A DNA stretch of 64,000 nt from Mycolicibacterium sp. CH28 (GCF_004745805.1 NZ_SRLQ01000008.1:1-64000); one strand, 5' to 3'. Positions 1 to 9,110 are shown, numbered from the stretch's first letter. Translations and numbers: made by a program. The notes: generated by a model from the letters alone, not told the origin.

Positions 1-1
1 T

Positions 2-388
2 CTCAGTGGTGGGTATTACGTGCAGCCCACAGTGTTCACCGGGCATAACGCGATGCGGATCTTCCAGGAGGAGATTTTTGGGCCGGTGGTGTCGGTGACG
101 TCGTTTACCGATTACGACGATGCGATCCGGATTGCGAATGACACGTTGTATGGGTTGGGTGCGGGGGTGTGGAGCCGGGATGGCAATACCGCGTATCGGG
201 CGGGGCGTGATATCAAGGCCGGTCGGGTGTGGACCAACTGTTATCACGCCTATCCCGCGCACGCGGCGTTTGGTGGTTACAAGCAGTCCGGTATCGGCCG
301 GGAAAACCACCTGATGATGCTCGATCACTATCAGCAAACCAAAAACCTGCTGGTCTCCTACAGCAACAAAGCCCAAGGCTTCTTCTGA
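2..388 (+). CDS. aldehyde dehydrogenase, C-terminal part (truncated by window start)
   Basis: This is the last ~128 residues of an NAD(P)-dependent aldehyde dehydrogenase. The frame is open from base 2. Visible family landmarks are the [10 protein letters not shown] strand, the EEIFGPVV motif whose Glu binds the nicotinamide ribose, the [12 protein letters not shown] segment and a C-terminal QGFF tail like that of ExaC-type acetaldehyde dehydrogenases. The catalytic Cys and general-base Glu lie upstream of the window. Given the neighbouring alcohol dehydrogenases, it probably oxidises the aldehydes they produce. Family assignment is secure; the substrate is inferred from context. Confidence 0.93.
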   Translation, partial: LSGGYYVQPTVFTGHNAMRIFQEEIFGPVVSVTSFTDYDDAIRIANDTLYGLGAGVWSRDGNTAYRAGRDIKAGRVWTNCYHAYPAHAAFGGYKQSGIGRENHLMMLDHYQQTKNLLVSYSNKAQGFF

Positions 389-393
389 TGGAC

Positions 394-442
394 GATTTCG
401 GCGCGCCTACCGCCGCCCAGCGAACGGGAACGCGCCGAAATC
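394..442. terminator. bidirectional terminator between the convergent aldehyde dehydrogenase and mftF
   Basis: A perfect 12-bp inverted repeat, GATTTCGGCGCG (394-405) and CGCGCCGAAATC (431-442), is separated by 25 nt and lies between two facing stop codons (386-388 and 477-479). Neither side has a clear T-run, so it may work without one. Confidence 0.6.
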
Positions 443-476
443 ACCGAGTGCGGGCACACGTCGGGTGAGGATCGAG

Positions 477-1976
477 CTAGCGCTGAAGGTTCGCCTGCCC
501 CGTCTTTGCTCTCCGGGGCAGATGGGGCAGGCGGACCCGCGGCGCCAGGACGCCCGCGCTGCGCAGCCTCACCGCCCCGGCGATCACGCCGGAGCCGTAG
601 GCGGCGTCTTCGACCAGGTGGAGCCCGAGATAGCGCGGCAGGTCGACGTCCGGGCGGCGCGCGAACCACTCCCGAACGATCGGTACGACCATGGCGGCTG
701 CCGCGAGACGGGCCCAGCGGGAGCGAGGAGTCGAGAACAGGGCCAGCCATCCCACCGGCCAGGCTTCGCGCCTGAGCCAGTGACCGGCAGCTTCGAAGTC
801 GGACATCAGTCCCTTGCCGACGATGAGGGGCGCAACGCGGGGATCCACCGAGGCGGACCGCAACGAATGTGCCAGCAGCGCCGAGACCAGCGTAGTACCG
901 CCGAGCGCGCCGGCTACCGCCGCCCGGCGGGGGAGCCGGGCACTCATCAGCAACGCCACAATGGTGAGGTTCCAGCCAGACAGCCTGGCCGGCGCAAGCC
1001 GGCCCGGATGCCGGCGGTCCAGGGCGGCGGCCGAGGTGCCGTAGCCGAACACCTGCCGCAACCAGCCACGGGCGTGTGGGCGTGTCCGGTGAGTCACGAT
1101 CGAGGTCGGCTCGTAGCGGACCATCCACCCGTCGTCGACCAGTCGCCAGATCAGATCGACATCCTCGCCGAGCCGCATGTCTTCGTCGAATGCGTTCTCG
1201 CGCAAGGCGGATCGACGAACCAGCAGGGTCGCCGATGGCAGGAAACCGAGCGGTGCCCCATGTGCCACCAGTTCGGGCCGGGAGCCCATGTCCAAGGCAG
1301 AGCGCGTGTCTTGGTAACGGGAGAACAACCGCGGCGAGTCCGAACGGGGGCTGATCCGCGGAGCGACGGCACCGACTCTCGGATCGTCGAAATGTGCGAC
1401 AAGGGGTTCCAGCCACCCTTCGGTGACGGCGCAGTCCGCATCGACGAACGCCACGATGGGCGAAGTGCTCTCGTGCAGTCCGCTGTTGCGGGCCGCTGCG
1501 GGGCCACGATTCACCGGGTGCCGAAGCAGCCGGGCCCCGCGTACGCGGGTCACCACCGCGACACCGGGATCAGTCGAGGCATCGTCGACGACGATGATCC
1601 GAGCACAGGGTGTAGCGACGCACAGCGATGCCAGGCAGGCGTCCAGCAGATCGGCCCGTTCGAAGGCGGGCACGATCACGTCGACGGGATCGATCGCGGT
1701 GCCCGTGCCGGCTGGGCCCACCGGGAGGGGATGCACGATCCCGCGGGCCACAAGCTGGTCGACCAGGGTCTGCTCCACGCCGGCGGCGGGAACCACACCG
1801 CTGGCCCCGGCATCGCGCAGGCGACGGAGGAACGACCTACCGGCCGGCGCGATCCGCATGACGCCCCACGGCGAGCCGCCGATTGCGACGGAAGCGTTGT
1901 CCCACAATCGAACCCGGGCATCGAGCATGACGGGCCGTCCGGCGGGCAGACCAGCTTTCTTGGACAACCTCGACAA
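477..1976 (-). CDS. mftF: mycofactocin glycosyltransferase MftF
   Basis: This is a family-2 glycosyltransferase of ~499 residues. MftF adds the beta-1,4-glucose chain to premycofactocin. The N-terminal ~90 residues hold the MftF-type region (AIGGSPWGVMRIAP, RGIVHPLP). The GT2 fold starts near residue 97 with VDVIVPAF, followed by VVDDASTD (~129-136), the NRGPAAARN loop and the metal-binding DAD (~179-181). Hydrophobic segments near 325-360 and 405-440 suggest membrane contact. The start is a TTG very close to GGAGAGGA; a second TTG three codons later has better spacing. It stands alone and opposite to the mftABCD operon 9 kb away, whereas mftF usually follows mftE directly. A generic GT2 is the alternative, but context and N-terminus favour MftF. 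Confidence 0.85.
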   Translation of the reverse strand: MSRLSKKAGLPAGRPVMLDARVRLWDNASVAIGGSPWGVMRIAPAGRSFLRRLRDAGASGVVPAAGVEQTLVDQLVARGIVHPLPVGPAGTGTAIDPVDVIVPAFERADLLDACLASLCVATPCARIIVVDDASTDPGVAVVTRVRGARLLRHPVNRGPAAARNSGLHESTSPIVAFVDADCAVTEGWLEPLVAHFDDPRVGAVAPRISPRSDSPRLFSRYQDTRSALDMGSRPELVAHGAPLGFLPSATLLVRRSALRENAFDEDMRLGEDVDLIWRLVDDGWMVRYEPTSIVTHRTRPHARGWLRQVFGYGTSAAALDRRHPGRLAPARLSGWNLTIVALLMSARLPRRAAVAGALGGTTLVSALLAHSLRSASVDPRVAPLIVGKGLMSDFEAAGHWLRREAWPVGWLALFSTPRSRWARLAAAAMVVPIVREWFARRPDVDLPRYLGLHLVEDAAYGSGVIAGAVRLRSAGVLAPRVRLPHLPRRAKTGQANLQR

Positions 1977-2056
1977 ATCCTCTCCGCTGTGAGACCGCAG
2001 TCAAGTACAACGATCCCTACGGGGCGCATCGTATCCCGGGAAAAGAGGTCTCTCCG
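1977..2056. promoter_or_regulatory. divergent promoter region mftF / alcohol dehydrogenase
   Basis: These 80 bp lie between two divergent start codons. The plus-strand gene has AGAGG 9 nt before its ATG; the minus-strand gene has GGAGAGGA. A CCTAC half-site (2016-2020) resembles one arm of the palindrome in the mno/mftA control region, a weak hint of shared control by MnoR. No clear -10/-35 pair was recognised. Confidence 0.4.
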
Positions 2057-3271
2057 ATGACCGCAGCCGCAACCGACGTTCTCGACCGCCCCGTCGACCT
2101 CTCGAGTCACCACTGCGCGCCGGGCGCCGTGGTCAAATTCCACGCCCCGGAGATCGTCTTCGGGCATGGCAGCCTCGCCGAGGTGGGGCATTGTGCTCGG
2201 CGCCTCGGGGCGCGGCGCCCCTTCGTGGTGAGTGACTCCGGAATAGCCGAGGCAGGCTGGGTCGACGAGTTGATCGGACATCTCGCGCAGGTCGGCCTGC
2301 GGGCTCGGGTGTGGACAGGTTTGACGCCGAATCCGAAAGACCATGAAATCGCCAGTGGTTACGCCGAGTACGCCGCACACGGCGGTGATGTCATCATCGC
2401 GATCGGCGGCGGCTCGTGCATCGACGCGGCCAAAGGCATCGCCATCTTGTCCGGAAACGGTGGCCAGATCCTGGACTATGCCGGTGTGGACCGGGCCGAC
2501 CGGCCCATCCCGCCGCTCATCATGGTGCCAGCCACCTCTGGTACCGGTGCCGACGTCAGCCAGTTCTGTATCGTGACCGACTCCGAACGGGCGATGAAGG
2601 TGACCATCATCGGCCGTGCTCTGGTGCCGGACATCTCGATCACCGACCCGCGGCTGCTCACCACGATGCCGGACTGGCTGAACGCCGCGACCGGCCTCGA
2701 TGCGCTCACCCACGGCATCGAGGCGTTCGTCTCCCGCGCTCACAACGTCCTGACCGACTCCCATGCCCTCAATGCGGTCCGCCTCATCGGGACGAAGCTG
2801 GAACGCACCCTCGACGAGCCGGGTGATCTCGACGCGCGACGCGCGATGGCCCAGGCAAGTCTCGAAGCCGGGCTCGCCTTCACCAACGCGATTCTCGGTG
2901 CGACGCATGCGATGAGTCATCAGGTCGGTGGCCTTCTGGACGCCCCGCACGGGGTGTGTAACGGCGTACTGCTGCCACACGTGATCCGCTACAACGCCGA
3001 ACAAGATGCGAGTCGCTTCGCAACCATCGCGGAAGCGGTCGGGCTGCCGGTCCTCGGATACTCCGATCATGACGCCGCGATGGCGCTGGCGGAGTGGACG
3101 CGCGATCTGGGCGATCGCGTCGGAGTGCCCCGCGGGTTGCGTGAGCTGGGCGTGACGGAGGCCGACATCCCGCGGTTGTCTCTAACCACACTCGGCGATG
3201 CCTGCATGACGACCAACCCGCGGGAGACCGGTCTCGCCGACGTCGAAGCCTTGTTCCGGGCTGCACTGTGA
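2057..3271 (+). CDS. iron-containing alcohol dehydrogenase (1,3-propanediol dehydrogenase type)
   Basis: This 404-residue group III alcohol dehydrogenase begins with the family strand FHAPEIVFGHGSL. It carries the nucleotide-binding GGGSCID loop (~117-123), PATSGTGAD, and the metal-binding segments GLDALTHGIEAF and GATHAMSHQVGG/DAPHGVCN, so the active site looks intact. It probably interconverts a primary alcohol or 1,3-propanediol with the aldehyde using NAD. It overlaps mnoS by 4 bp (GTGA), forming an adh-mnoS-mnoR operon. A similar dehydrogenase accompanies mnoSR in M. smegmatis, where the system serves 1,3-propanediol and methanol use. The substrate is not visible in the sequence. Confidence 0.88.
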   Translation: MTAAATDVLDRPVDLSSHHCAPGAVVKFHAPEIVFGHGSLAEVGHCARRLGARRPFVVSDSGIAEAGWVDELIGHLAQVGLRARVWTGLTPNPKDHEIASGYAEYAAHGGDVIIAIGGGSCIDAAKGIAILSGNGGQILDYAGVDRADRPIPPLIMVPATSGTGADVSQFCIVTDSERAMKVTIIGRALVPDISITDPRLLTTMPDWLNAATGLDALTHGIEAFVSRAHNVLTDSHALNAVRLIGTKLERTLDEPGDLDARRAMAQASLEAGLAFTNAILGATHAMSHQVGGLLDAPHGVCNGVLLPHVIRYNAEQDASRFATIAEAVGLPVLGYSDHDAAMALAEWTRDLGDRVGVPRGLRELGVTEADIPRLSLTTLGDACMTTNPRETGLADVEALFRAAL

Positions 3272-4656
3272 CCTATCTGCAGGTGTCGGACGGCCCGGCG
3301 GTGCGGGGACCCGACCTCGCGTCGCTGACCGGAATGCGCTCGAGCAAGAGTTCCTACTACCGCGAATACCGGCGCAGCTCCGAGCGTCTGGAGAGCACGC
3401 TGCGATCGCTCGATCAGATCTCGGTCGCTGTCGTGCGCACCGCCGAAGGGCCGCGTGCACTACTCACCGCCGTCGTCCAGGCGGCCGCGGCGCACCTGCA
3501 GGCGCAGTGGGTGGTGTTGGCGGTGGCCGACGACGCGTTGCCCCAAGCTCGGCCGCGCTTCCTCGGTGTGGACGCGTGCGGTCAACTCTCCGATGTCGAG
3601 GATGAGTTCGATCCGCAGGCTCGCGAGTGGCTGGGCATCCTGCGCAGCAGCACGCCCGAGGAGCCTCGCGCCGATGACGCCGGTCTGGTCGTGGTGCCGA
3701 TGACGATCGATGGCATTCCCGTCGGGGGGATAGCCGGACTGGCGTCCGACCCCGAGCTGACCGAACCGCTGGACTTGTCGGTTCTGCGCATCCTGGTCAA
3801 CCAGGCCGCCGTCGCACTGCACAGCGCCTCGCTCTACCACTCCAGCCGGGCATTGCGGACCCGAGCCGACCAGCTCACCGCCGAGGCCAGCCGGCACGCC
3901 CACGACCTCGCCATCCGGAACGAGGAACTACGCAGTGCCCAGGAGTTGCTCAACGCCGCCCAACAACGAGAGGCGCTGGATGCCGAGCGGCATCGCATCG
4001 CCCGCGAACTGCACGACAGTGTCACCCAATACGTGCTGTCGGCGGGCATGATCGTCGACGTCGCCAGCAGCGAACTAAATTCCCGCGGCGACGAGCTCGA
4101 CGATATCGCCGAACGCCTAAGGGGTGCACGTGATCTGACGCAGCACGCGGTCGGACAGCTGCGATCGGCAATCTATGCACTCAACCGTGTCCCGGAGCGC
4201 CAGGATCCGCAACTCCCGCGCCTGCTTGAACGGGCGTGTCAATTGCATTCCCGGCCAGGGCTTCTCGTCGAGCTTCGACTCGAGGGATCTCCTGTCGCGC
4301 TACCGGCAGGCGGTGACCAGTCGCTGGCGACCCTGGTTGGTGAAGCGTTGTTCAACGTCTCCTCGCACAGTGGCGCCACCCGAGCCGTGGTCCGGTTGTC
4401 CTACCAGCACAATGAGATCCGGCTGACAATCGACGACGACGGCACTGGGAACCCCGCGGCGTTGCGGACCCAGCTATCGGTGGCCTCTGCGGTTGATCTT
4501 GACGGTAGTCACCGAGGTTTGGTCAACATGGCAAGCAGGGCGCAGGAATTGGGCGGAGTGTTTCGGCTGCGCCGTTCAAGGTTGGGTGGTCTACGCACCC
4601 TGGTGGAGGTCCCGATCCGAAAGGAGGAATCGGCATGGCAGCAGATCCGGCGGTGA
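3268..4656 (+). CDS. mnoS: sensor histidine kinase MnoS (GAF + HisKA_3)
   Basis: This is a 462-residue cytoplasmic NarL-type sensor kinase. Residues ~45-185 form a GAF-like sensory domain, followed by a coiled-coil (~195-240), then the dimerisation/phosphoacceptor motif AERHRIARELHDSVTQ with His ~249, and an ATPase domain with GEALFNVSSHSGA (N-box) and DDDGTGN (G1-box). No membrane segment is visible, so the signal is probably intracellular. It starts with GTG overlapping the dehydrogenase stop and runs 22 bp into mnoR. Position beside mnoR, mno and mftM matches the MnoS kinase needed for methanol dehydrogenase expression in M. smegmatis. The kinase class is certain; the name rests on context. 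Confidence 0.85.
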   Translation: MTYLQVSDGPAVRGPDLASLTGMRSSKSSYYREYRRSSERLESTLRSLDQISVAVVRTAEGPRALLTAVVQAAAAHLQAQWVVLAVADDALPQARPRFLGVDACGQLSDVEDEFDPQAREWLGILRSSTPEEPRADDAGLVVVPMTIDGIPVGGIAGLASDPELTEPLDLSVLRILVNQAAVALHSASLYHSSRALRTRADQLTAEASRHAHDLAIRNEELRSAQELLNAAQQREALDAERHRIARELHDSVTQYVLSAGMIVDVASSELNSRGDELDDIAERLRGARDLTQHAVGQLRSAIYALNRVPERQDPQLPRLLERACQLHSRPGLLVELRLEGSPVALPAGGDQSLATLVGEALFNVSSHSGATRAVVRLSYQHNEIRLTIDDDGTGNPAALRTQLSVASAVDLDGSHRGLVNMASRAQELGGVFRLRRSRLGGLRTLVEVPIRKEESAWQQIRR

Positions 4657-5321
4657 AGACCCGCGCCGATCAGGGAGTCGAGACGTCGATCGACGTGGTT
4701 TTGGTGGACGACCACGCGATCGTTCGGCAGGGTCTGCGTGCCGTCCTCGAACGAGAAGCCGATATCAGAGTGGTCGCGGAGGCGTCGTCTCCGGCGGAAG
4801 CGCTCACTGTGCTGAAGCAGGCCAGGCCACACATCGTGGTCCTTGACCTCAAGTTGTCGCCGAGCGCGGACAGTGAAGGCCTGGAGGTCTGCGCGCAGGT
4901 GTCGCGCGATCACCCTGACGTCTCGGTACTGGTTTTCACCACCATGCTCGACGACCAGCTCGTCGTCGACGCGATCCACAGTGGTGCAAAGGGATATGTG
5001 GTCAAGGACGTCGATACCACCGAACTGGTCCGCGCCATTCGGGCGGTGCGCTGCGGTGGTAGCGCCTTCGATGCCCGCAGCGCCGCCGCGATGGTCCGCA
5101 GCTTCAATGCCGTCACGGTGGACGAAGGGCATCGTCTCACCGGCCGTGAACTGGAGGTGATGCGGATGATCGCCGAAGGCATGTCGAACCGCGCAATCGG
5201 CAAGCAGCTCTACATCTCCGAGACCACCGTGAAATTCCATGTCGGGAACATCATGCGCAAGCTCGAGGTGACGCGTCGCGCAGAAGCGGTGTATGCCGCC
5301 AGCAAGATCGGGTTGATCTAG
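4635..5321 (+). CDS. mnoR: response regulator MnoR (NarL/LuxR family)
   Basis: This is a 228-residue two-domain regulator. The receiver has the acidic pair DD (~25-26), phosphoacceptor Asp ~71 in VVLDLKL and the conserved Lys in YVVKD. The LuxR helix-turn-helix (LTGRELEVMRMIAEGMSNRAIGK and ETTVKFHVGNIMRKL) occupies ~160-215. A strong AAGGAGG lies inside the end of mnoS, 22 bp before the mnoS stop. It should bind DNA as a dimer and activate mno and possibly mft promoters; the palindrome at 10526-10538 is a candidate site. Its TAG stop shares the four bases CTAG with the opposing mftM stop. Confidence 0.87.
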   Translation: MAADPAVKTRADQGVETSIDVVLVDDHAIVRQGLRAVLEREADIRVVAEASSPAEALTVLKQARPHIVVLDLKLSPSADSEGLEVCAQVSRDHPDVSVLVFTTMLDDQLVVDAIHSGAKGYVVKDVDTTELVRAIRAVRCGGSAFDARSAAAMVRSFNAVTVDEGHRLTGRELEVMRMIAEGMSNRAIGKQLYISETTVKFHVGNIMRKLEVTRRAEAVYAASKIGLI

Positions 5322-6253
5322 CGGTCCACCGGCGAGACGCGGTCCAGAACCAGCCAGCCACCGTGCAATTCGCTGACAGTTCCGCTCCACCCCGGCCAGC
5401 GGCACGCCAGCGAGCGCAGGTCGGCAAGGCTGATCTGGCGGACATGACCGTAGGTCGGTTCCGGCCCGTCCTCCAGCGGAACGGCAATCACGATGCGTCG
5501 CTTGGCGATTCGCACCGCTTCGTCGATGATCCGCAGTCCGTGGGCACTGTCGACGTGTTCGAGCAGGTGCAGAACGGTGACGACGTCCACTGACTCGTCG
5601 TCGAGGGTTATTGCCGCTGCGTCACACGTCAGGGTTCGAATATGTCGGTCCAGGCGTCGTGCTATCCGTTCGAGCAGGTGGGTGGTCCCGGCCAGGACGT
5701 CGCAGGCTATCACCGTCCGTACCGGGCCCGCCGAGCCGGCCCGCAGGCGAAGCGGTAGGAATCCGAAGCATGTCCCCACGTCAAGTACCGAGGTTGCCGC
5801 GATTGTCGAGATGAGGTGCTCTGCGTACCGGTAGATGTGGCTGAACTCCGGCGCCTCCGGTCCAGCGTCTTCGGGAGTGTCCAGACTGCGTAACGTATTG
5901 CGGTAGAAGAGCTCCCAACAGGACAGTGGATCGCTGTGACTGGTTCGCACCAACCCGGTGAACAGCCGCTCGAAGGTGTCGGCTCCAGCCACCCAGCCCG
6001 GGGTGAACAGTTCGTCGACCAACAGCTTGCAGATACCGTTGTCCACTTCGGAAGGGGCGAGGTTGTGCACCAGTACCAGCCGCCCGGCGTGGCGCCCGAG
6101 AGTGAAGTGCCGGGTGCGGCCAATCCGGCGTTCTGCGCCGATGAGTTCCCGCGGGCTACGGCGCGTCACCACGACGTCCTGATTTTCGTAGCAGAATCCG
6201 GTCGACGGCCCGAGGGCGTCGACGTATCCGGTCTGGGCGGTAGTCGACGTCAT
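5318..6253 (-). CDS. mftM: mycofactocin oligosaccharide methyltransferase MftM
   Basis: This is an S-adenosylmethionine-dependent class I methyltransferase of 311 residues. A ~150-residue N-terminal region (VRTSHSDPLSCWELFYRNTLRSL) precedes SAM motif I VLDVGTCFGFLPL (~156-168), the acidic motif II region and DVVTVLHLLEHVD. In M. smegmatis a methyltransferase next to mnoS/mnoR, MftM, puts the 2-O-methyl group on a glucose of mycofactocin; length, fold and exact neighbourhood agree. The ATG at 6253 overlaps the stop of the VWA gene (ATGA), making mftM the last gene of the mno operon. A different small-molecule methyltransferase is possible but less likely. Confidence 0.78.
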   Translation of the reverse strand: MTSTTAQTGYVDALGPSTGFCYENQDVVVTRRSPRELIGAERRIGRTRHFTLGRHAGRLVLVHNLAPSEVDNGICKLLVDELFTPGWVAGADTFERLFTGLVRTSHSDPLSCWELFYRNTLRSLDTPEDAGPEAPEFSHIYRYAEHLISTIAATSVLDVGTCFGFLPLRLRAGSAGPVRTVIACDVLAGTTHLLERIARRLDRHIRTLTCDAAAITLDDESVDVVTVLHLLEHVDSAHGLRIIDEAVRIAKRRIVIAVPLEDGPEPTYGHVRQISLADLRSLACRWPGWSGTVSELHGGWLVLDRVSPVDR

Positions 6254-7764
6254 CCGGTTGGGTCCAATCGCGACAGGCCGGACAGGTCGCGAACGACCTG
6301 CACCCGGGAGCAGTGTTCGGCGTACAGCGGTAGGTCGCATCTTCCGAGTGGCCAGGAGTACGACGGTTCGGGGGTGAGCCAGATCGTCTCGCGCACACGA
6401 CGGGACATCTCGCGGAAGGCGGCCACGTTCGGGTCGTGGCCGTTGCCGCGGCCATCACCGAGAACCAACAGCGTCGTCCGGCGGTTGAGCGCCGTACCGT
6501 ATTCCTCCACGAAGGTGCCGAACACCGCGCCGTAGTCGGAGTCCGCGTCGACATCGAGCAGGCCGCCCGCGGGCAGGCCCGCCACCAGGGCACTCAGCGC
6601 CTGCTCGGCGTGCTGCTCGGCTAAGACATCAGTGGTCTCGACGACATCGGCGACGAAGGCCCAGCTGCGCACCTGGGATACCAGCGACTGCAACCCGTGC
6701 ACCACGTGCAGAGTGAAACGGGATGTCGCTCGCACCGAGAGCGAAACATCCACCAGAACAACGAGTTTTGGTCGGTCGTGCGGGCGGGAGATGGTAACCG
6801 GTCGGAAGGGAACGCCGTCGAAAGCCATGCTGGAACGCATGGTCCGACCGGCGTCCACCCGGCCGCGGGCGCTGACTCGGCGCCGCGCGTGCGGCGCCCC
6901 GTGCAACGTGCGGACCAACCGGCGCAACGACTCTTCGAGGTCGGCGCGCTGTTCCTCGCCGAACGGATCGTGCAGATCCGGTGTCGCCTGGCCGGGCGAC
7001 TCGATCTTGCGGTCTTCCATCGCCAGCAGCGCCTGCAGGTGCTGACGTAACCGTTCGGGAAGTCCGTCCAGCAGCGCGCCCATCCGGTGCCGCAGCCGCG
7101 CCAGCTCGCCGGGGTCCAGCTCGTCGTCGGTGGCCATCTCGTCGGCGAGCCAGTCGAGCAGCGCCAATTCGTCCGCGATCGACAGCATCGCGTCGATCGC
7201 GGGGCGGTCCCCGGCGAGCAGCTCGCCGGGTTGTGCGCCGCCGTGCAGACGGGAGATCGCCAACTCGACGCGGGCGGCCTCCCCAAGGACGGTGCCCTGT
7301 TCGGTGGACAGCACGATCTCGTCGGTCAGTGCCGCCAGGTCGATCTTGTTGGCTTCCTGGTGCAGGTTGTACTGCTGGGCCAGGTCCTCGGAGTCGAAGA
7401 ACTCGCGGATGTCGGCGGGCTTGCCGTGCGAATGCCCCTGCTCGGGGGTGTGTGACGGCTCGTCACCGAGGGTGACCTGGTCGGTACCTCCGGTGTCGTC
7501 GAGGTCGTCGTGGGTGTGCCCGTGCCCCGTGTCGCCGTCCAGCACCGGCCGGAGCCGGAAGAAGGCGTCGAAGATCCGGTCGAAGGTGGGCAGGTCCCGG
7601 CGGTCCTTGACCAAAGCGACGGCCAGCCCGTCGTGTAGGAGATCCCGGTACTCGAGCAGGCCGGGCAGCGCGGCGACCTGCATCGCGTCGAGTGTCTCGC
7701 TGACGGAGATGCGCAGGCCTGACAGCCGGCACAGCCGGACGAATCGGTGGAGGGCACTTTGCAC
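6250..7764 (-). CDS. VWA-domain protein, CoxE type, partner of the MoxR ATPase
   Basis: A 504-residue protein. The N-terminus (~1-75, FVRLCRLSGLRISVSETLDAM) is the usual CoxE start. A linker at ~80-114 is rich in His and acidic residues (GHGHTHDDLDD, HTPEQGHSHG). The von Willebrand A domain has the metal-site motif DVSLS (~339-343) and a later GDGRGNGHD. MoxR ATPase plus VWA pairs act as chaperones that insert metals or activate enzymes, as CoxD/CoxE for CO dehydrogenase and MoxR for methanol dehydrogenases. Operon position between moxR and mftM, downstream of mno, suggests maturation of Mno. Start is GTG with an upstream GGAG. Confidence 0.82.
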   Translation of the reverse strand: MQSALHRFVRLCRLSGLRISVSETLDAMQVAALPGLLEYRDLLHDGLAVALVKDRRDLPTFDRIFDAFFRLRPVLDGDTGHGHTHDDLDDTGGTDQVTLGDEPSHTPEQGHSHGKPADIREFFDSEDLAQQYNLHQEANKIDLAALTDEIVLSTEQGTVLGEAARVELAISRLHGGAQPGELLAGDRPAIDAMLSIADELALLDWLADEMATDDELDPGELARLRHRMGALLDGLPERLRQHLQALLAMEDRKIESPGQATPDLHDPFGEEQRADLEESLRRLVRTLHGAPHARRRVSARGRVDAGRTMRSSMAFDGVPFRPVTISRPHDRPKLVVLVDVSLSVRATSRFTLHVVHGLQSLVSQVRSWAFVADVVETTDVLAEQHAEQALSALVAGLPAGGLLDVDADSDYGAVFGTFVEEYGTALNRRTTLLVLGDGRGNGHDPNVAAFREMSRRVRETIWLTPEPSYSWPLGRCDLPLYAEHCSRVQVVRDLSGLSRLDPTG

Positions 7765-7781
7765 GGTCGGAGCTCCGCCGC

Positions 7782-9083
7782 TCAGTCCCGTTGTCCGGCA
7801 GGCCGGTCCGGGGCCGAACGTCGGTTACGGCCGAGCGCGGCGGAGAACGCGCGATCGCCCTGGCCGGCGCCGACGCTGGGGCGCCGTGGCGGTTCGGTGG
7901 CCGAGGAGGTCGGCGTGGTCGAGCTGGCTCCGCCGTAGTACGCCTCGTCGTGTCGGCCAGGACGGTCCATCGCCGTCCGCAAGGCACGGCCGTCCACGTC
8001 GTGTTCGTCGTGGTGGGCATCGTGGTGGGAGTGGTCGTGGGAATGCGGGTGGCCGTGCGAGTGGCCGTGGGAGTGAGAGAGCAGCTCGCTGGGAACCGAC
8101 GCGTTCGGGTCGATGAAGCTCGGCAGCACATCCAACGCCCGCTCGAGATCGCGCTGGTACTTCAGAACCACGTTCGCGGTGTCGGACAGCACCGCCGCCG
8201 TGAGTTCCTCGGCGCCCAGTACCGCCAAAGTTCTTGCCCAGTCGACGGTCTCGGAGATGCTAGGCGACTTGCGCAGGTCGAGATTGCGCAACTGCCGCAC
8301 GATGTCGACCAGCTGTCGGGCCAGTGCGTCGGGCAGCCCGGTGTCCTTGGACTGCACAATGGCCAGCTCACGCTGGGGGTCCGGATAATCGAGGAACAGA
8401 TGCAGGCACCGCCGCTTGAGCGCGGCCGAGAGGTCGCGGGTGGTGTTGGAGGTCAGGATGACGTAGGGCTGGTGTACCGCCCGGAACGTGCCGAGCTCGG
8501 GCACCGAGACCTGGAACTCGGCCAGCAACTCGAGTAGCACCGCCTCCAATGCCTCATCCGCCCGGTCGATTTCGTCGATGAGCAGAACGACCGGCTCGGG
8601 GGAGCGGACGGCCTCCAGCAGCGGTCGCGGCGCCAGGAACGTCTCGGAGAAGAACACGCTGTCCTCGTCGCCGATCCGGGCGACCGCCTCGGAGATGGTG
8701 GTCGCATCGGCGATCACGTCGCCGATCTTGTCCCGGAGCAGTTGGGTGTAGAGCAGCTGTTTGCCGTAGTCCCACTCGTAGAGGGCCTTGGTCTCGTCCT
8801 GACCCTCATAGCACTGCAAGCGCAGCAGCCGCCGGCCGGTCACCTCGGCCAGTGTCGCCGCGAGCTGTGTCTTCCCGACCCCGGCCGGCCCCTCCAGCAG
8901 GATGGGCTTGCCGAGCCTGCTCTGCAGGAAAACGGTGGTGGCCAGCCGGGAGTCGGCCAGATAGCCTGCCGCGGCGAAGCGGTCGGCCACATCGGCCACA
9001 TCGGCGAATTCCGCAGCCCCGGCGGGCTGGGTGCGGGCGTCGTGGCCGGCCGGACCAACTCCGCCTGGGGCTGCGTTCATCAC
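7782..9083 (-). CDS. MoxR-family AAA+ ATPase with a histidine-rich C-terminal stretch
   Basis: A 433-residue AAA+ ATPase with Walker A GPAGVGKT (~64-71), Walker B VVLLIDEID (~165-173), sensor 1 ILTSNTTRDLS and an arginine-finger region KRRCLHLF. Beyond the core, residues ~336-361 contain 13 His in 26 residues (SHSHGHSHGHPHSHD then HHDAHHDEH), like metal-storage tails of nickel and zinc chaperones. Placed 27 bp after mno and just before the VWA gene, it probably forms a remodelling complex with the VWA protein that loads metal or cofactor into Mno. A good AAAGGAG precedes the ATG. The family is certain; the client is inferred. Confidence 0.88.
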   Translation of the reverse strand: MMNAAPGGVGPAGHDARTQPAGAAEFADVADVADRFAAAGYLADSRLATTVFLQSRLGKPILLEGPAGVGKTQLAATLAEVTGRRLLRLQCYEGQDETKALYEWDYGKQLLYTQLLRDKIGDVIADATTISEAVARIGDEDSVFFSETFLAPRPLLEAVRSPEPVVLLIDEIDRADEALEAVLLELLAEFQVSVPELGTFRAVHQPYVILTSNTTRDLSAALKRRCLHLFLDYPDPQRELAIVQSKDTGLPDALARQLVDIVRQLRNLDLRKSPSISETVDWARTLAVLGAEELTAAVLSDTANVVLKYQRDLERALDVLPSFIDPNASVPSELLSHSHGHSHGHPHSHDHSHHDAHHDEHDVDGRALRTAMDRPGRHDEAYYGGASSTTPTSSATEPPRRPSVGAGQGDRAFSAALGRNRRSAPDRPAGQRD

Positions 9084-9110
9084 GTGAAACTCCTTTGTTC
9101 CTTGAAACGT

